A stretch of 64,000 bases of DNA from Clostridiales bacterium (GCA_012838805.1 DUON01000001.1:1-64000), one strand, 5' to 3'. Positions 28,084-36,688 are shown, numbered from the stretch's first letter. The notes: generated by a model not told the origin, from the letters alone. A program made the numbers and translations.

Positions 28084-29046
28084 TCAATTACTCAATGAAA
28101 TTACTAAATTATATAAGCTTTTGCTAAGTTCCCTCGGTGCTGCCAAGGCTTCTTCAATATCTACATCTATTATTTTATTATTCTTTATGCCCACAGCTCG
28201 TGCGCCCTTGTCCTGTTTCAAGAGGTCGACTGCCTTGACCGCGAACCTTGAGCCCAAGACCCTGTCCGCCATAGTGGGCATGCCCCCTCTTTGAATATGT
28301 CCAAGCTTTACTGTCCTTATGGAAAGCCCCGTTCTTTTCTCCAGTTCTTCCTTTAAGACCTCGGCGTCACATACACCCTCGGATAGAATAATAATATCTG
28401 ATTTCTTGCCTTTGATTTCATTTTGTAAAATCTTCTTGCTGGTCTTTTCCAAGTCCACCTCTACTTCTGGCACAAGAAGTATTTCAGCGCCGCCCGCAAG
28501 TCCCGAAAAAATCGCGATATCTCCGCACTTTCTGCCCATAACCTCTATTATACATACCCTATCATGGCTGGTCATGGTGTCTCTTAAGTTATTGATAGCC
28601 CATAGCACAGTATTACAAGCGGTATCAAATCCCAAAGTATAGTTGGTGTAGCCCAAATCATTGTCTATGGTGCCTGGAATGCCTATTCCGGGATACTGAA
28701 AATTATTTTTCAAGTCCTTGACGCCTCTGAATGAGCCGTCTCCGCCTATGACTATAAGCCCCTCTATTCCAAAAGCGTTCAAGACATCGATAGCTCTTTT
28801 TTGATATTTGAGTTCTTTGAATTCGGGACATCTGTCCGTCTTAAGTACCGTACCGCCCCTTTGAATAATGCCGGATACGCTGCGGTTGTCCATTCTTTTG
28901 ATTGCACCGCCTATAAGTCCTTTGTACCCTCTTTCTATGCCGTATACTTCAAGCCCTACGGATATGCCGTATCTGACTACCGCCCTTATGGCGGCATTCA
29001 TTCCGGGAGCGTCTCCACCGCTTGTAAGAACGCCTATTTTTCTCAT
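28084..29046 (-). CDS. pfkA: ATP-dependent 6-phosphofructokinase
   Basis: 320 residues, the standard length of bacterial PfkA. It catalyses the committed step of glycolysis in the cytoplasm. Visible are the ATP loop TSGGDAPGMNA at the N-terminus, GGDGSFRG (101-108; Gly at the ATP/PPi-deciding position), PGTIDNDLGYT (124-134, Gly125), the VIEVMGR-type CIIEVMGRKCG, and HIQRGGMPTMADR near residue 245. It is followed closely by the PPi-type gene, so the cell has both an irreversible and a reversible form side by side. A probable promoter lies at 29072-29101. Confidence 0.95.
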   Translation of the reverse strand: MRKIGVLTSGGDAPGMNAAIRAVVRYGISVGLEVYGIERGYKGLIGGAIKRMDNRSVSGIIQRGGTVLKTDRCPEFKELKYQKRAIDVLNAFGIEGLIVIGGDGSFRGVKDLKNNFQYPGIGIPGTIDNDLGYTNYTLGFDTACNTVLWAINNLRDTMTSHDRVCIIEVMGRKCGDIAIFSGLAGGAEILLVPEVEVDLEKTSKKILQNEIKGKKSDIIILSEGVCDAEVLKEELEKRTGLSIRTVKLGHIQRGGMPTMADRVLGSRFAVKAVDLLKQDKGARAVGIKNNKIIDVDIEEALAAPRELSKSLYNLVISLSN

Positions 29047-29071
29047 CTAAACCTCGCTTATTTCCTTATAC

Positions 29072-29101
29072 ATTATATCATTTGCGCAAGTAAATTTACA
29101 A
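29072..29101 (-). promoter_or_regulatory. Probable promoter of the pfkA unit
   Basis: Minus strand TTGTAA (29096-29101), 18 bases, TATAAT (29072-29077). Start codon 26 bases beyond the -10. Confidence 0.5.
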
Positions 29102-29108
29102 ATAAAAG

Positions 29109-30356
29109 TTATGTTCTGATTTGTCCATTGCCGCTTATCACGAACTTCAAAGAGGTCAGCTCTTTTATGCCGATAGGACCTCTAACATGCAGTTTTTGGG
29201 TGGATATCCCCATTTCTGCGCCCAACCCCAGCTCAAAACCGTCGGTAAACCTCGTGGAAGCGTTGACATATACCGCGGCGGAGTCCACCTCACGCGTAAA
29301 CCTTTTTGCAAGTGCCATATCTTTTGTCAAGATCGCCTCACTATGGTTTGTGCCGTAAGTGTTGATGTGCTCTATCGCCTCGTCAATGCCGCTGACTATC
29401 TTTACTTTTATTATCTTGTCGTTATACTCTTTATAAAATTCGCTTTCTTCAACTTCTATAGTATCTTCAAATATTTGCTTTACTTCTTTGTCTCCTCTTA
29501 TCTCAACCCCAAGTTTCTTAAGTTCGCTTAAGCAGTGGGGTAGAAATTCTTTTGCTATTTTTCTGTCGCATAGCAAGGTCTCAAGAGCGTTGCATACCGA
29601 AGGTCTGTTCAGCTTGGCGTTTATGATAACGGTTTTTGCCATATCAAAATCTGCTGAAGATTCCACATAATTGTGGCAGTTACCGCCTGCTGAGGCTATG
29701 ACGGGCATGGTAGCCCATTCCAGCACAAATTTCTTCAGCGCTTCGCCGCCCCTTGGGATAATCACATCCACATAATCCCCTTGCCTTAAAAATTCTTTGG
29801 TACGCTCTCTGCTCTCGCCGTCAATAAATCCGATAAGATTAGAATCAAAGCCGTTCCTTTTTAGTACGCCTTTCATAAGTTCGACTAAATAAGCGTTTGT
29901 TGTCATGGCGTCCTTGCTCCCACGCAGAATAACCGCATTGGACGATTTTATGCAAAGCGCCGCCGCATCAACGGTGACATTGGGTCTTGCCTCGTATATT
30001 ATGCCCACCACACCAAGCGGAGACCTGACCTTGGATACTTGGAGTCCGTTTTTTAAGGTATAACTTTCTTCGACCTCGCCTACGGGGTCCTTGAGCATTG
30101 CCACAGCCTCCAGCCCGTCGCACATGACGGCAATCCTTTCGGGGGTCATGGTCAGCCTATCGATAAATGCCGTATTCTTACCGTTTTTCTTCGCCGCTTG
30201 GATATCCCTTTGGTTGTATGACATGATTTGGTCTTTATGTTTTTTAATTTCATCTTTAATTAAAAGGAGTATTTTATTTTTTTGCTCTTCAGAAACCTGA
30301 GTAAAACTGTTCGCCGCTTTTTTTGCGGCTTTACAGATATCTCTTATTAAATTCAT
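29109..30356 (-). CDS. proA: Glutamate-5-semialdehyde dehydrogenase (gamma-glutamyl phosphate reductase)
   Basis: 415 residues. Reduces gamma-glutamyl phosphate with NADPH, the second step of proline synthesis. Family landmarks are RSPLGVVGIIYEARPNVTVDAAALC, NAVILRGS, VDVIIPRGGEALKKFV, the catalytic-Cys segment NRPSVCNALETLL, and the C-terminal NASTRFTDGFELGLGAEMGIST. The ATG overlaps the TAA of the yebC-type gene (TAATG) behind a GAGGAGG ribosome site inside yebC, so it is translationally coupled. No proB gene is in the window; the first step must be encoded elsewhere. Confidence 0.95.
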   Translation of the reverse strand: MNLIRDICKAAKKAANSFTQVSEEQKNKILLLIKDEIKKHKDQIMSYNQRDIQAAKKNGKNTAFIDRLTMTPERIAVMCDGLEAVAMLKDPVGEVEESYTLKNGLQVSKVRSPLGVVGIIYEARPNVTVDAAALCIKSSNAVILRGSKDAMTTNAYLVELMKGVLKRNGFDSNLIGFIDGESRERTKEFLRQGDYVDVIIPRGGEALKKFVLEWATMPVIASAGGNCHNYVESSADFDMAKTVIINAKLNRPSVCNALETLLCDRKIAKEFLPHCLSELKKLGVEIRGDKEVKQIFEDTIEVEESEFYKEYNDKIIKVKIVSGIDEAIEHINTYGTNHSEAILTKDMALAKRFTREVDSAAVYVNASTRFTDGFELGLGAEMGISTQKLHVRGPIGIKELTSLKFVISGNGQIRT

Positions 30357-31090
30357 TATTCATCCTCCTCGGGTAGGTTGGCGTTGTGGTATACTTTTTG
30401 CACATCGTCGATTTCTTCAAGCTTTTCCAAAAGCTTTCTTATGGAATCTATATTTGATTCGGGCGGGTCTATATACATGTCGGGGATATAGTCGATTTCT
30501 GAGGACAAAATATTTAAGCCTTGCTTTTCAAACTCTTCCCTCACAGCACTAAAATCTTGGGGCTTGGAGTATATCTCAAAGACCTCTTCTTCCGTTTCTA
30601 TGTCGTCCGCGCCCGCTTCAAGAGCTATCATCATAATATCGTCTTCGGTCATCTCACCTCTTTCCACTATTATAACGCCTTTTCTATTGAACAAATAGGA
30701 CACACAGCCGCTTGAGCCCAAAGAACCGCCGTACTTGTCAAAGATATGTCTGACTTCTCCCGCCGTTCTGTTCTTGTTGTCGGTCAATGCTTCCACAATA
30801 ACCGCCACTCCCCCAGCCGCATAGCCTTCATATACCATTTCTTCATAATTGACGGAGTTGAGCTCACCGCTCGCCCTCTTTATGGAACGGTTTATATTGT
30901 CATTCGGCATATTGTTTTGCTTTGCCTTAGCAATGGCGTCCCTTAGCCTTGAATTGGTTTCAGGGTCGGGCCCTCCCATTTTTACCGCAACGGAAATCTC
31001 TCTTCCTATTTTAGTGAAAATATTGCCCCTTGCCGCATCCGCCTTGCTCTTTTTGTGTTTAATATTCGCCCATTTGCTGTGACCTGCCAT
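30356..31090 (-). CDS. YebC/PmpR-family protein
   Basis: 244 residues. The N-terminus MAGHSKWANIKHKKSKADAARG is the family hallmark, followed by VKMGGPDPETNSRLRDAI, NDNINRSIKRASGE and GGSLGSSGCVSYLF. Members are DNA-associated regulators, or, as recent work on YebC-type proteins indicates, act on translation at difficult sequences. The C-terminus ends in acidic residues overlapping the proA start. It lies 15 bases downstream of the SpoU methyltransferase gene. Which of the two roles applies cannot be told from sequence. Confidence 0.93.
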   Translation of the reverse strand: MAGHSKWANIKHKKSKADAARGNIFTKIGREISVAVKMGGPDPETNSRLRDAIAKAKQNNMPNDNINRSIKRASGELNSVNYEEMVYEGYAAGGVAVIVEALTDNKNRTAGEVRHIFDKYGGSLGSSGCVSYLFNRKGVIIVERGEMTEDDIMMIALEAGADDIETEEEVFEIYSKPQDFSAVREEFEKQGLNILSSEIDYIPDMYIDPPESNIDSIRKLLEKLEEIDDVQKVYHNANLPEEDE

Positions 31091-31105
31091 AATCTCGTCT
31101 CCTTT

Positions 31106-31840
31106 TTATATTAAATACAGCGCAATAGACAGACTTATCGCCGCATTAAGCGATTCCACATTCTTTATGGGTATGGATAAAGTCTTAGCGCATTTTTCCT
31201 TCAAACTCTGACTTAGCCCGTGGGCTTCGCTGCCAACGATCAAAATAATCTTGTCTTGCCTCTTATAATCATAAACGCTTTTACCGTTCATATCAAGCCC
31301 TATGAGAGTGTATCCCTTATCAATGAGCTTGTCTATATCTTTGTCGTCCGCCTTTTTCAGGTTGACATAAAACATGCCGCCCATAGAGGCTCTGACTGTT
31401 TTGGGATTGTGGATATTCGCACAATTGCCATATAATAAAATCGTATCTATTCCCCTTGCAGCGGCGGTACGGATGATAGTCCCCAAATTCCCCGCGTCGG
31501 AGATATTGTCAAGCAAAACTATCGTATCTCCGCTTGCCTCCCTTGATTCCAAAATTGGAGATACCGCCAGCGCACCTATCGGTGTCTTGGTATCGGATAC
31601 GGAGTCAAAGATATAGTCTTCCAATATAACCGCTTTTAAGCCAAGGCGCTCTTCAAGAAAAGAAAGCTTGGAATAAGAAGATTCTTTTATATACAGCTCC
31701 ACTACATCAATATGAGGGGGCAAATCTTTTAAGATATTCGCCCCTTCGATAATAAAATGAGAATACTTTTGTCTTCCTTTTTTTGTTTTTAAGGCTTTAA
31801 GTATTTTTATCCTTGGGTTTTGAATTGATGTAATGACCAT
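31106..31840 (-). CDS. TrmH/SpoU-family 2'-O-ribose RNA methyltransferase
   Basis: 244 residues. SPOUT-class enzyme that methylates ribose 2'-OH in rRNA or tRNA with SAM. The N-terminus SIQNPRIKILKALKTKKGR begins a SpoU substrate-binding-type domain. The catalytic domain shows the three motifs: ISDAGNLGTIIRTAAARGID, IILIVGSEAHGLS, and IPIKNVESLNAAISLSIALY in the knot. It resembles RlmB/TsnR-type proteins, but the target nucleotide is not predictable. First gene of a run with yebC and proA. Confidence 0.88.
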   Translation of the reverse strand: MVITSIQNPRIKILKALKTKKGRQKYSHFIIEGANILKDLPPHIDVVELYIKESSYSKLSFLEERLGLKAVILEDYIFDSVSDTKTPIGALAVSPILESREASGDTIVLLDNISDAGNLGTIIRTAAARGIDTILLYGNCANIHNPKTVRASMGGMFYVNLKKADDKDIDKLIDKGYTLIGLDMNGKSVYDYKRQDKIILIVGSEAHGLSQSLKEKCAKTLSIPIKNVESLNAAISLSIALYLI

Positions 31841-31852
31841 TTTTTCTTATAA

Positions 31853-31897
31853 AAATAAAAAAATTGCCCCCTCGTATCTCGTGGCGGCAATTCTTTT
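31853..31897 (-). terminator. Terminator of the infC-rpmI-rplT operon
   Basis: Hairpin with arms ATTGCC and GGCAAT plus a partly paired interior (31862-31892), followed on the minus strand by seven U and more. It starts about ten bases after the rplT stop. Confidence 0.8.
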
Positions 31898-31901
31898 TTA
31901 A

Positions 31902-32258
31902 TTATTTTGCAAGCGCTGCTTTGGCTTCGCCGCAGAGTTTTGCGAACGCTTGACTGTCATTGACGGCGATATCCGCCAGCATCTTTCTGTTAAGGTCTAT
32001 GCCCGCTTCCTTTAATCCGTGCATAAGACGGGAATAGGAAAGGTCGTTTTGCCTTGCGGCTGCGTTTATTCTTGTAATCCAAAGTTGACGAAAGTCCCTT
32101 TTCTTAAGCCGTCTGGATACATACGCATATTGCATGGACTTCATAACGGCTTGCTTGGCTACTCTGTAAAGCTTGGATTTGGCGCCAAAATATCCCTTGG
32201 CCCTTTTTAATATCTTTCTGCGTTTTTTTGCGGCATTGACGCCTCTTTTCATTCTCAT
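31902..32258 (-). CDS. rplT: 50S ribosomal protein L20
   Basis: 118 residues, standard length. Binds 23S rRNA early in large-subunit assembly and, in Bacillus-type operons, represses its own operon by binding the infC leader. The sequence follows the family closely: [25 protein letters not shown], then [19 protein letters not shown] and [24 protein letters not shown]. It is third in the infC-rpmI-rplT operon, 12 bases after rpmI, and is followed by a terminator. Confidence 0.98.
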   Translation of the reverse strand: MRMKRGVNAAKKRRKILKRAKGYFGAKSKLYRVAKQAVMKSMQYAYVSRRLKKRDFRQLWITRINAAARQNDLSYSRLMHGLKEAGIDLNRKMLADIAVNDSQAFAKLCGEAKAALAK

Positions 32259-32270
32259 TTCATACCTCCA

Positions 32271-32471
32271 TTATGCCCTTCCAGATAATAACTGCTTAAT
32301 TGTGGCTTCTTGAGTTTTGTCTACATAAGTAGCTTGTCTTAAGCCTCTTTTTCTCTTTGTACTCTTCTTGTTCAAGATATGATTCTTGTTCATCTTTGCG
32401 CGTTTAACTTTGCCGGATGCCGTAAGTCTGAACCTCTTCTTGGCTCCGCTGTGGGTCTTCATTTTTGGCAT
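32271..32471 (-). CDS. rpmI: 50S ribosomal protein L35
   Basis: 66 residues, very basic. Family start [24 protein letters not shown] and the [15 protein letters not shown] segment are present. Middle gene of the infC-rpmI-rplT operon, 20 bases after infC. Confidence 0.98.
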   Translation of the reverse strand: MPKMKTHSGAKKRFRLTASGKVKRAKMNKNHILNKKSTKRKRGLRQATYVDKTQEATIKQLLSGRA

Positions 32472-32491
32472 TTCATTTCTCCTTGTTTGTG

Positions 32492-33007
32492 TTATTTATT
32501 TTTTATGGGCGTAATTATTGCCGTGACCACTCTTCCGTCGGCAAGGGGCTTTTTGTCCATTGTGCCAAATTCCTTGACCATATCGTAAAATTGTTCCACG
32601 ACCTGTACACTTATGTCCTTGTGGGCAAGCTGTCTTCCCCACATTCTTAGCGATATTTTGACTTTGTTTCCGTCCTTAAGGAATTCCGCCGCTCTTTTTG
32701 CTTTGATTTTCAAGTCGCCTATGTCTATTGTTTGAGAAAGTCTGATTTCTTTGAGTTCTACTATTTTTTGGGCTTTTCTCGCCTCTTTTTCTTTTTTAAG
32801 TATATCAAAGCGGTATTTGCCATAATCCATAAGCTTGCATACTGGCGGTTTTGCTCCTGGAGAGACCTTGACTAAATCCAAATTCCGATAATCGGCGATT
32901 CTCTGTGCTTCATTCTTGCTCATAATCCCCAACTGATTGCCGGCTTCGTCAATCAGTCTCACTTCTGCATCACGAATATTGTGATTTGTTTGTAGTTCTT
33001 TGAAAAT
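32492..33007 (-). CDS. infC: Translation initiation factor IF-3, with an AUU start codon
   Basis: 171 residues from the chosen start. IF-3 binds the 30S subunit and rejects non-standard start codons. Family landmarks: [37 protein letters not shown], and the C-terminal [25 protein letters not shown]. The first in-frame ATG (33055) would add 16 residues and place the leader hairpin inside the gene. Instead, a strong ribosome site (GAGGAGG) lies five bases before ATT at 33005-33007, in frame and giving the normal IF-3 N-terminus. An AUU start is known for infC in Escherichia coli, where IF-3 controls its own synthesis by discriminating against it. The start assignment is inference but fits all features. 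Confidence 0.9.
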   Translation of the reverse strand: MFKELQTNHNIRDAEVRLIDEAGNQLGIMSKNEAQRIADYRNLDLVKVSPGAKPPVCKLMDYGKYRFDILKKEKEARKAQKIVELKEIRLSQTIDIGDLKIKAKRAAEFLKDGNKVKISLRMWGRQLAHKDISVQVVEQFYDMVKEFGTMDKKPLADGRVVTAIITPIKNK

Positions 33008-33138
33008 ACTGACCTCCTCAATAAAAAAATGGTGTAAGCAAAAAGCAAACACCACAAACCATTAATTAAAAACGATATTTAATTAATAACCGTTTCACTT
33101 CTTAGCTTGCGGTGAGAAATGCTTCTACTTTCTTTAAT
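33008..33138 (-). promoter_or_regulatory. infC operon leader with attenuator hairpin (L20-leader-like)
   Basis: About 130 bases of untranslated leader. It contains the GCATTTCTCACCGC stretch commonly seen in Bacillota infC leaders. Near its end is a hairpin with arms TGGTGT and ACACCA (33030-33035 with 33049-33054) followed by seven U, a transcription terminator ahead of the infC ribosome site. In Bacillus, L20 binding to this kind of leader favours termination. The hairpin is visible; L20 control is inferred by analogy. Confidence 0.75.
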
Positions 33139-33167
33139 ACAATACAATATAATCTATTTGCTGTCAA
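33139..33167 (-). promoter_or_regulatory. Promoter of the infC-rpmI-rplT operon
   Basis: Minus strand TTGACA (33162-33167), 17 bases, TATTGT (33139-33144). It lies just beyond the end of thrS. Confidence 0.65.
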
Positions 33168-33212
33168 GCAAAATATACTTGTTTCCTTAAATAATTCCTT
33201 GATAAAGAATTC

Positions 33213-35147
33213 TTAAAGGTTTACTTTGTTCTCGGCCTCTTCCGTCAGCATGAGAATAAACGCTTCCTTTGTCATAGCGCCCAAGTCGCCTTTGTTTCTG
33301 GACCTGACCGATATCAGATTGTTGGCTTTTTCCTTGTCGCCAATAATAACCATATAAGGTATCTTTTCAAGCTGCGCCTCTCTTATCTTATATCCAATCT
33401 TTTCGCCTCTGATGTCGAACTCTGCCCGAAATGAGAGGTTTTTCAGTTTATTGGCAAATTCCTTGGCATCCTCCGCCGTCCTGTCTGTTAGGGACATAAC
33501 CCGTACCTGAACTGGGCTAAGCCACAGCGGGAACGCCCCCGCATATTTCTCAATCAAAAGCGCCATTGTCCTTTCATAGCACCCTATGCTTGTCCTATGG
33601 ATAATGTACGGTCTTTTCTTCTCTCCCTTTTCGTCTATATATGACATGTCAAACTTCTCGGCAAGGAACATGTCTATTTGGATAGTAATCATGGTGTCTT
33701 CCTTGCCGTGTACATTTCTTATCTGAATATCCAGCTTAGGTCCATAAAATGCCGCCTCGTCTATCGCCTCGATATACTCTATGCCGATATTGTCAAGGAT
33801 TTTTTTCATCTCACCTTCGGCATGCTCCCAAGCCTCGGGCTCGTTGATATATTTTTCAGAATTGTTCTTATCCCACCTTGAAAAACGATATGTGACATCG
33901 TCTATAAGCCCAAGTGATGTAAGCATATATCTCGCAAGCTCCAAGCTGCTTTTGAACTCTTGTTCAAGCTGATTGGGCGCGCATACAATATGCCCCTCGC
34001 TGATAGTAAACTGCCTTACGCGGATAAGCCCGTGCATTTCTCCGCTTGATTCGTTTCTGAAAAGAGGGGATGTCTCCGCGTACCTGATCGGCAAATCCCT
34101 ATAAGACTTGAGACCGTTATTGAATATGGTATATTGGAAAGGGCATGTCATAGGTCTTAAGGCAAACACCTCTTCGTCTTTTTCTTCATCGCCAATCACG
34201 AACATGCCGTCCTTATAGTGCTGCCAATGCCCACTGACCTTGTAAAGAGCGGATTTAGCCATATAGGGTGTCCTTGTGAGAACATACCCTCTCTTCTCTT
34301 CCTCGTCCTCTACAAACCTATTGAGAATTTGAAAGAGCTTCGCACCTTTGGGCATCAAAAGCGGAAGACCTTGCCCCACTTTCTCGTCGGTCATAAAAAA
34401 GACTAATTCCCGCCCTATCTTGTTGTGGTCTCTTTTTTTCGCCTCCTCCACTGCTTGCAAATACTCCATAAGCTTTGACTTTTTGTCAAAAGCCGTTCCG
34501 TAAATTCTGGTCAGCATCTTATTCTTTTCGTCGCCTCTCCAGTACGCCCCTGTGATAGAGGTCAGCTTGTATGCCTTGATATAGCCTGTGGATGGCACAT
34601 GGGGTCCCGAACACAAATCTATAAAGTCACCTTGGCGGTATAGGGATATCTCTTCGCCGTCCGGGATATCGTTAATCAATTCTATTTTGTATTTTTCGTC
34701 AAGCTCTTTCATTAGCTTTATGGCTTCTTTCTTAGAGACAACCTCGCGTACAATGGGTATGTTTTCTTTGATTATCTTTTTCATCTCGGCTTCTATTTGA
34801 CTCAAAGCGTCCTTGGACGGAGATGTCTTGAAGTCAAAGTCATAATAGAACCCGTTCTCTATGGACGGACCTATGGCGACTTTCGCAGTGGGGTAAATTC
34901 TTTTGACCGCCTGTGCCATGATATGTGCGGCGCTGTGGCGGTAAGCCTTTTTGCCGTCCTCGTCCTCAAAAGTCAAGAATTCCACCTCGCTGTCCTCGTA
35001 TATCTTTTGGGATAAGTCCATGAGTTTGCCGTTTACTCTTGCAATCAAAGCGATTCTCGCAAGACCCTCGCTTATACTGGCGGCGATTTCTTTGAGAGTC
35101 GTTCCCCTTTCAAATTCCCTTTCGGCGTCTCTAAGTTTAATTTTCAT
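33213..35147 (-). CDS. thrS: Threonyl-tRNA synthetase
   Basis: 644 residues, full length. Charges tRNA-Thr. Domains in order: TGS (about 1-62), editing domain with HSAAHIMAQAVKRIYP (near 71-86) and its Cys/His segment LCSGPHVPSTG, the class II catalytic core with RPMTCPFQYTIF (zinc Cys), HGLIRVRQFTISEGHI (motif 2) and IHRTSIGCYERTMALLIE (motif 3), then the anticodon-binding domain from PLWLSPVQVRVMSL. The ribosome site AAGAGGT precedes ATG. Only about 50 bases separate promoter and start, too short for a T-box leader. It precedes the infC operon, as in many Bacillota. Confidence 0.97.
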   Translation of the reverse strand: MKIKLRDAEREFERGTTLKEIAASISEGLARIALIARVNGKLMDLSQKIYEDSEVEFLTFEDEDGKKAYRHSAAHIMAQAVKRIYPTAKVAIGPSIENGFYYDFDFKTSPSKDALSQIEAEMKKIIKENIPIVREVVSKKEAIKLMKELDEKYKIELINDIPDGEEISLYRQGDFIDLCSGPHVPSTGYIKAYKLTSITGAYWRGDEKNKMLTRIYGTAFDKKSKLMEYLQAVEEAKKRDHNKIGRELVFFMTDEKVGQGLPLLMPKGAKLFQILNRFVEDEEEKRGYVLTRTPYMAKSALYKVSGHWQHYKDGMFVIGDEEKDEEVFALRPMTCPFQYTIFNNGLKSYRDLPIRYAETSPLFRNESSGEMHGLIRVRQFTISEGHIVCAPNQLEQEFKSSLELARYMLTSLGLIDDVTYRFSRWDKNNSEKYINEPEAWEHAEGEMKKILDNIGIEYIEAIDEAAFYGPKLDIQIRNVHGKEDTMITIQIDMFLAEKFDMSYIDEKGEKKRPYIIHRTSIGCYERTMALLIEKYAGAFPLWLSPVQVRVMSLTDRTAEDAKEFANKLKNLSFRAEFDIRGEKIGYKIREAQLEKIPYMVIIGDKEKANNLISVRSRNKGDLGAMTKEAFILMLTEEAENKVNL

Positions 35148-35199
35148 CTCAACCTCTTTTTTAACAATCCATACAAAAGATTGTGTAGATATAATTTAC

Positions 35200-35228
35200 A
35201 TTATAGGAAGATGAAAAATAAAAGTCAA
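35200..35228 (-). promoter_or_regulatory. thrS promoter
   Basis: Minus strand TTGACT (35223-35228), 17 bases, TATAAT (35200-35205); 11 of 12 consensus positions. The start codon is 53 bases further on. Confidence 0.75.
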
Positions 35229-35255
35229 GAAAATATAGCCTTAACCATTCCTAAA

Positions 35256-36425
35256 TTAACATACAAACCTGCCGTTGTCGTAAATAACCTTACCGTTTAT
35301 GATTGTGTAAAGCGTACGGGTGAAAGTTTTCATGGGATTGTCGTCAAAAATCGCAATATCCGCATCCTTGCCCGCCTCTAAACTTCCCACTCTGTCGTCG
35401 GTTCGGCAAATCTGGGCGGCGTTTATGGTTATTGCTCTTAAACCCTCGCTAAGCTCCAAACCCTCCTTGACGGCAAGCCCTGCGCATATCGCCAAAGAGC
35501 TTATTCGGGATACGGGGTGGTCGGTTGTTATCGCCACCTTGACTCCCGCTCTTGCTAAAACCCCTGCTGTCTCAAACTTCATATATTGTATTTCTATCTT
35601 GTTCCTAAACGCAAGACTCGGACCTATGATTGCTGGGAAGCCTGAACTTTTGACTTCGTGCGCTATAAGGTGTCCTTCTGAACAATGGTCCAAGGTCGTA
35701 TCCAAGTTGAATTCTTTTGCGATTCTTATCGCCGTAAGTATGTCATCAGCCCTATGCACATGCGCTTTTAAGGGGATTTGTCTTTTGAATACCGACTCCC
35801 AGCATTCCATTTCAAAATCTTTTTCAAAATGTTTTCCGTTTTTTTCGGCTTCTTGCTTTTGAATACAGTATTCACGGGCGTTAAAGAGTTCTTCCCTCAA
35901 AAGCGCCCCTATACTCATTCTTGTGGAAGGCATCATTCCCTTTTCAAAATAGGTGTTCTTAGGGTTTTCGCCAAATGCTATTTTCATTGCCGCCGGCTCT
36001 TTAATAACCATTTCATCTATATTTCTGCCATAGGTTTTCATAAAAAGGAATTGTCCGCCCACAACATTTGAACTGCCCGGTCCGACCATAACAGAGGTTA
36101 TGCCGCTGGATATCGCCATATGAAACGCCGAATCCATAGGGTTTATGGCGTCCAAGCTCCTTAAGTACGGCAAAACGGGATGTACAGCTTCATTGCAATC
36201 GTCGCCGTCAAAGCCCTTTTTTTCCTCCGTAATACCGATATGGGAGTGCGCGTCAATAAGTCCGGGCATAACCCAACCCCCTTGGACATCGATAACCCTA
36301 CACTCTTTCGGGGCGTTAAGGTTTTCGCCGACTGCCTTAATCTTATTGTTTTCTATCAGCACTTCTCCGCGGTCAAATACCTTACCGCTCATTGTAAATA
36401 CTCTTCCGTTTTTTATCAGAATCAT
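35256..36425 (-). CDS. Amidohydrolase-superfamily metalloenzyme (imidazolonepropionase-like)
   Basis: 389 residues. The fold is a TIM barrel flanked by a small beta domain formed by both ends (MILIKNGRVFTMSGKVFDRG and ADIAIFDDNPMKTFTRTLYTIINGKVIYDN). Metal-site motifs are DAHSHIG (HxH near residue 60), KAHVHRADD, LDHCSEGHLI and ITTDHP (Asp). The GPGSSNVVGGQ segment matches a group of uncharacterised clostridial amidohydrolases annotated as imidazolonepropionase-like. The substrate is unknown; there are no histidine-degradation genes nearby. The ribosome site is weak (TTTGAGAA). It ends about 28 bases before the thrS promoter. Confidence 0.8.
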   Translation of the reverse strand: MILIKNGRVFTMSGKVFDRGEVLIENNKIKAVGENLNAPKECRVIDVQGGWVMPGLIDAHSHIGITEEKKGFDGDDCNEAVHPVLPYLRSLDAINPMDSAFHMAISSGITSVMVGPGSSNVVGGQFLFMKTYGRNIDEMVIKEPAAMKIAFGENPKNTYFEKGMMPSTRMSIGALLREELFNAREYCIQKQEAEKNGKHFEKDFEMECWESVFKRQIPLKAHVHRADDILTAIRIAKEFNLDTTLDHCSEGHLIAHEVKSSGFPAIIGPSLAFRNKIEIQYMKFETAGVLARAGVKVAITTDHPVSRISSLAICAGLAVKEGLELSEGLRAITINAAQICRTDDRVGSLEAGKDADIAIFDDNPMKTFTRTLYTIINGKVIYDNGRFVC

Positions 36426-36561
36426 TTCTCAAAGCCTAATGAGAATATTATCTGCAAAACGGTATGTTTTTAGTAATTTTTTACACATATAGTCTTGATG
36501 AAGATTTTATAAGTTTAAATATCGGGCTTTTTACAAATACTTTGTATAGGAGGTGAATATA

Positions 36562-36639
36562 ATGGCTCAGAACAAGAATCAGAAGAACCAGAACAAGCAG
36601 AATAAGAATCAGAGAAATAAAGATAATAAAAATTGCTAA
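36562..36639 (+). CDS. 25-residue Asn/Lys/Gln-rich peptide
   Basis: Too short for usual gene callers. ATG at 36562 is preceded by a near-perfect ribosome site, AGGAGGTGA, seven bases upstream. The 25-residue product is almost entirely Asn, Lys and Gln with three degenerate NKNQ-type units, one Arg pair region, and a single Cys as last residue. It lies on the opposite strand from its neighbours and has its own terminator 16 bases downstream. The composition recalls small spore or DNA-binding peptides of Clostridia, but I cannot assign a family. No convincing promoter is seen in the 136 bases upstream. Confidence 0.6.
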   Translation: MAQNKNQKNQNKQNKNQRNKDNKNC

Positions 36640-36654
36640 TGATTATTCATTTCT

Positions 36655-36688
36655 AAAAAAAGCTGTCCCAAAATGAGACAGCTTTTTT
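36655..36688. terminator. Bidirectional terminator
   Basis: Stem AAAAAGCTGTC with GACAGCTTTTT around a short loop, with A/T runs on both sides. It sits between the small peptide gene (plus) and the end of the GLUG lipoprotein gene (minus), and would stop both. Confidence 0.9.

Noticed and set aside
33179-33212. Terminator after thrS
   Set aside because: An imperfect AT-rich hairpin can be drawn but has mismatches and no U-run; read-through into the infC operon remains possible.
35148-35255. T-box riboswitch upstream of thrS
   Set aside because: The promoter lies only about 53 bases from the start codon, too short for a T-box; no specifier or terminator stems are seen.
36426-36561. Sporulation sigma promoter for the 25-codon gene
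   Set aside because: I looked for sigma-F, -G and -K type boxes and found only partial matches with wrong spacing.
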